The position numbers were made by a program, and so were the translations under genes. A stretch of 37,290 nucleotides of DNA. Origin: Thiohalocapsa sp. GTDB taxonomy: Bacteria > Pseudomonadota > Gammaproteobacteria > Chromatiales > Chromatiaceae. Shown here one piece after another: positions 34,691 to 37,290 of the stretch. Position 1 is the stretch's first letter; each line of letters starts with the position of its first letter. The stretch covers positions 1 through 37,290 of the forward strand of contig NZ_JAJDNQ010000143.1 of the NCBI RefSeq assembly GCF_022340605.1, given 5' to 3'. A model generated the notes under the pieces. That model had not been told where the DNA came from and searched no databases. It saw nothing but the letters and a program-made list of their open reading frames with translations.

Positions 34691-34813
34691 TCAGGCGTCG
34701 AGCTTGCTGTCGTCCGCCTCACCGAGGCATTGCTCGGACTCGTACCACATCACGTTGATGATGCCGAAGGCGATGGCGAGCAGGACGCCGAGTATCCAGG
34801 AGAAGTACCACAT
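34691..34813 (-). CDS. cydX: Cytochrome bd oxidase small subunit CydX
   Basis: A 40-residue single-pass membrane protein needed for stability and activity of cytochrome bd oxidase. It starts MWYFSWILGVLLAIAFGIIN and continues VMWYESEQ, close to E. coli CydX (MWYFAWILGTLLACSFGVIT), with an acidic tail (GEADDSKLDA). A strong ribosome binding site, GGAGG, precedes the ATG at 34813. It follows cydB on the same strand, 161 bp apart, with the heptamer array between them. The gene is easy to miss because of its size. Confidence 0.95.
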   Translation of the reverse strand: MWYFSWILGVLLAIAFGIINVMWYESEQCLGEADDSKLDA

Positions 34814-34895
34814 AGAGGCCTCCGTAAGCGCTTGGTGTTCCGGTTCAATTGGTCGCGTGATGGCTGAGGTGACGGCAGGCGTACCACAGGGCGGA

Positions 34896-34978
34896 GGGCC
34901 AAAGGGCCAAAGGGCCAAGCGCCGGATGGCGCCTTGGCCCTTGGCCCTTGGCCCTTGGCCCTTGGCCCTTGGCCCTAG
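34896..34978. repeat. Heptamer inverted array (GGGCCAA / TTGGCCC) at the cydB stop
   Basis: The right arm is six perfect TTGGCCC units (34934-34975), ending in the CTAG that holds the cydB stop codon. The left arm has three GGGCCAA units separated by single A (34896-34918). Between them GCGCC-GGAT-GGCGC makes the tip of a hairpin. On the cydB transcript, the array begins exactly at the stop codon and runs on to the cydX leader. A degenerate copy is at 6311-6374. Confidence 0.92.
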
Positions 34979-36117
34979 TACGCCAGCGTATCCTGCGCCC
35001 GAATCTCCTCCACCGTGACCCGCCGCCACATGCGGGCGTAGGTCCAGGTGGTGTAGAGCAGGATGATGGGGATGAAGATCACCGCGGCCCAGAACATGAC
35101 CGTGAGGGTCAGGTGGCTGGAGGTGGCATCCCAGGCGATCAGGCTGCTGTTGGGGTTGGTGCTGGACGGCATGATGAACGGGAACATCGCGGCACCCGCG
35201 GTCATGATGATGCCGGTGATGCCGAGCCCGCTCATGATGAGCCCGAGCCCCGCGCGGTCCTTCATGGACAGCGACACCGCGAAGCCAAGCCCGGCGAAGC
35301 CGAGGATCGGGAACAGCAGCGTCAACGGATAGTGCCGGTAGTTGGCGAGCCAGGCCCAAGACTCGATGACCACCTCCTTGGTCAGCGGGTTCGGCGTGGC
35401 GTCGGTGGCCGGCATGCTGACCACGCGGTAGCCGTCGATGCCGAACGTCAGCCAGATACCCGCTAGGGCGAAGCCGCCGATGGTCGCGAGCCCGAGCACC
35501 TTCGCCCAGACCTTGGCGCGCGAGGCGATGGGCTCGGCGGTGCGCAGTTGCAACCAGATGGCGCCGTGCATGGTGAGCATGCCCACGCTGATGAGCCCCA
35601 CCAGCAACGCAAAGGGGTTCAGCAGGCCGAAGAAGCTGCCGGTGTAGTAGGGCCGCAGCAGCTCATCCAGGTGGAAGGGCACACCTTGCAGCAGATTGCC
35701 GAAGGCGATGCCGAACACCAGCGCCGGCACCGTGCCGCCGACGAAAAGCCCCCAGTCCCAGGCATTGCGCCAGACGGGGCTGGCGATCTTGCTGCGGTAG
35801 TCGAAGCCCACCGGACGGAAAAACAACGCGAAGAGCGCCAGCAGCATCGCGAAGTAGAAGCCCGAGAAGGCGGTCGCGTAGACGAGCGGCCAGGCCGCGA
35901 AGATGGCGCCGCCGGCGGTGATAAGCCACACCTGGTTGCCGTCCCAGTGCGGGCCGACGGTGTTGATAATCACGCGCCGCTCGTCGTCGTTCTTGCCCAG
36001 GAAGGGCAAGAGCGTGCCGACGCCCATGTCCATGCCGTCGGTGACCGCGAAGCCGATGAACAGCACACCGACGAGGACCCACCAGATGAACTTCAGCGTA
36101 TCGTAGTCAAGAATCAT
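34975..36117 (-). CDS. cydB: Cytochrome bd ubiquinol oxidase subunit II
   Basis: The membrane partner of CydA in the high-affinity, non-proton-pumping terminal oxidase. The 380-residue protein starts MILDYDTLKFIWWVLVGVLF, continues IGFAVTDGMDMGVGTLLPFL, and has the typical GPHWDGNQVWLITAGGAIFA and FALFFRPVGFDYRSKI, plus about eight or nine membrane helices, ending in VTVEEIRAQDTLAY. The ATG at 36117 has AGGA nearby in cydA's last codons, and the genes are separated by one base. The open frame extending further upstream overlaps cydA and was not used. The stop codon is embedded in the heptamer array. Confidence 0.97.
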   Translation of the reverse strand: MILDYDTLKFIWWVLVGVLFIGFAVTDGMDMGVGTLLPFLGKNDDERRVIINTVGPHWDGNQVWLITAGGAIFAAWPLVYATAFSGFYFAMLLALFALFFRPVGFDYRSKIASPVWRNAWDWGLFVGGTVPALVFGIAFGNLLQGVPFHLDELLRPYYTGSFFGLLNPFALLVGLISVGMLTMHGAIWLQLRTAEPIASRAKVWAKVLGLATIGGFALAGIWLTFGIDGYRVVSMPATDATPNPLTKEVVIESWAWLANYRHYPLTLLFPILGFAGLGFAVSLSMKDRAGLGLIMSGLGITGIIMTAGAAMFPFIMPSSTNPNSSLIAWDATSSHLTLTVMFWAAVIFIPIILLYTTWTYARMWRRVTVEEIRAQDTLAY

Positions 36118-36118
36118 G

Positions 36119-37290
36119 TCAGTCCTCCCGCCGCTGGGCCGGGGCCGTGCTGGGTGCCGCACCTGCACCACCGGTGCCGTCGTGCTCTATGTGCCGCTCG
36201 TGGTGATAGCGGCCGGTGTGCAGTGAGCTCGGCCCCAGGCGTGCGAACTTGAACATCAGGAACATCTCGATGGCGAAGAGCGCGGTATAGAAGATGACGA
36301 AGGCGCTCAGGCTGAACATGACGTCCCCCGCGGTCAGGCTGGATGCGGCCACGGACGTCGGCAGCACCTCGCCGATGGCCCAGGGCTGACGGCCGAACTC
36401 GGCCACGAACCAGCCGGTCTCGGCGGCGAGCCAGGGCACCGGTATGCTGAGCACGAAGGCCCACAGCAGCCAGCGCTTGTCCTGGATCTTGCGCGCGGCG
36501 TTGAAGTAGAAGCCCAGCACCAGCAGCAGCAGCATCCAGAACCCCGCGGCCACCATGACGCGGAAGGCCCAGAACAGCGGCGCCACCTTCGGGATGGAGT
36601 CCTTGACCGCCATCTGGATCTGCGCCTCCGTGGCGTCGGCGGGGTTGTCCGTGTAACGCTTCAGCAGCAGGCCATAGCCGAGGTCGTCCCGGTGCTCCTC
36701 GAAGGCGCCCCGGTTGTACGCGCTGTCCTCGCCGTTGCGCAGCCGTTGCAGGTACTCATACGCCACCATGCCGGAGCGGATGCGCACCTCGTGCTCGCGC
36801 ATCAGGTCCTTCAGGCCCGGAACCTCCTGGTCCAGCGAGCGGGTCGCAATGAGCCCGAGCGCAAAGGGGACCTTGAACGCCATGTGCGTGTCCTCGTCCT
36901 CGTTGCTCGGCATGCCGAACAGCGTGAACGCTGCCGGTGCCTTCTCGGTGTCCCACTCCGCCTCGATGGCGGCGAGCTTCACCTTCTGCACGTCGCCCAC
37001 CTCGTAGCCCGACTCGTCACCGAGCAGGATCACGGACAGGATGGAGGCCATGCCAAAGCCCACGGCCACCGAGAAGGAGCGCTTCGCGAAGGCGAGATCC
37101 CGGCCCTTCAGCATGTACCAGGCGCTGATGCCGGCGACGAACATGGCCGCCGTCACATAGCCGGCCGCCACCGTGTGCACGAACTTCACCTGCGCCACCG
37201 GGTTGAACAGCACGTCGATGAAGCTCTGCATCTCCATGCGCATGGTCTCGTAGCTGAACTCCGAGCCCACAGGGTTCTGCATCCAGCCAT
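36119..37290 (-). CDS. cydA: Cytochrome bd ubiquinol oxidase subunit I, 5' end outside the window
   Basis: The catalytic subunit that carries three hemes and oxidises ubiquinol. About the last 390 residues are present (starting in GWMQNPVGSEF, which equals residue 149 onward in E. coli). The remaining N-terminus lies beyond the window. Visible are the heme b558 ligand His (AQVKFVHTVAAGYVT, E. coli H186), the long proteobacterial Q-loop (EAEWDTEKAPAAFTLFG to DLGYGLLLKRYTDNPADAT), the Met region FWAFRVMVAAGFW (E. coli M393) and the signature GWFVAEFGRQPWAIGEVLPT. Identity to E. coli is very high through the core. A His/Gly/Ala-rich tail ends the protein. cydB follows after one base, so they are one operon with cydX. 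Confidence 0.97.
   Translation of the reverse strand, partial: GWMQNPVGSEFSYETMRMEMQSFIDVLFNPVAQVKFVHTVAAGYVTAAMFVAGISAWYMLKGRDLAFAKRSFSVAVGFGMASILSVILLGDESGYEVGDVQKVKLAAIEAEWDTEKAPAAFTLFGMPSNEDEDTHMAFKVPFALGLIATRSLDQEVPGLKDLMREHEVRIRSGMVAYEYLQRLRNGEDSAYNRGAFEEHRDDLGYGLLLKRYTDNPADATEAQIQMAVKDSIPKVAPLFWAFRVMVAAGFWMLLLLVLGFYFNAARKIQDKRWLLWAFVLSIPVPWLAAETGWFVAEFGRQPWAIGEVLPTSVAASSLTAGDVMFSLSAFVIFYTALFAIEMFLMFKFARLGPSSLHTGRYHHERHIEHDGTGGAGAAPSTAPAQRRED

Overview
The window is high-GC chromosomal DNA from a gammaproteobacterium. The block rpsU, gatB/yqeY-like, dnaG, rpoD on the minus strand, with tsaD divergent from it and followed by plsY, folB and folK, is the classic gammaproteobacterial macromolecular-synthesis neighbourhood. 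CydA is very close to the Escherichia coli long-Q-loop type, and BaeR/BaeS/Spy-like genes also fit. A compatible-solute glucosyltransferase, a PEP-CTERM-like protein and the repeat content make a halophilic or environmental lineage of the Chromatiales/Ectothiorhodospiraceae type plausible, but this placement is inference. I see no phage, integrase, transposase, CRISPR array, rRNA or tRNA.

Layout. 1-4246 (minus): rpoD (3' end cut by the window edge), dnaG, a GatB/YqeY protein and rpsU. 4393-7319: tsaD (+), plsY (-), folB and folK (+, overlapping). 7474-10524: a large MscK/MscS-type mechanosensitive channel. 10527-12810 (minus): two overlapping genes for periplasmic solute-binding proteins with no permease beside them. 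13104-14475 (minus): a pteridine-reductase-like SDR and a DUF2452 protein. 14607-15845: midA-like methyltransferase. 16342-19163: an NDUFA9-like epimerase (-), a TauE/SafE permease (+) and an unknown exported protein (-). 19441-21825: a long protein with a divergent class III nucleotidyl cyclase domain. 22196-24241 (minus): soluble lytic transglycosylase. 24463-26103: an inositol-monophosphatase-family enzyme, a Sel1-repeat protein and an internally deleted DUF29 gene. 26254-27310 (minus): a glutathionyl-hydroquinone reductase with an azoreductase remnant just upstream. 27536-28192: a PEP-CTERM-like exported protein. 28519-31579: a BaeS/BaeR-like two-component system followed by a Spy-like chaperone. 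31684-34313 (minus): an unknown membrane protein, a glucosyl-3-phosphoglycerate synthase and an encapsulated-ferritin-type protein with no encapsulin nearby. 34691-37290 (minus): cydA (5' end cut), cydB, cydX, closed by a very strong terminator hairpin.

The least ordinary content is between genes. At least six copies (A-F) of a dispersed repeat carry GTCGTN hexamer runs, in several copies facing CGACAA runs, so that a transcript could fold into a long hairpin. All six start with CTAG and point the same way as the gene upstream. In four copies the CTAG overlaps that gene's TAG stop codon. Three copies (B, C, D) have imperfect 18-bp terminal inverted repeats like a MITE. Two of these (B, C) carry an extra cassette of about 130 bp next to a GTGCACTCGTGC motif, in opposite orientations. 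A separate heptamer array (TTGGCCC) also starts exactly at the cydB stop codon, again at CTAG. Several REP-like palindromes occupy other gaps. The repeat family is the best candidate here for something undescribed. Other points worth checking are the encapsulin-less ferritin beside gpgS and the cyclase-like protein.
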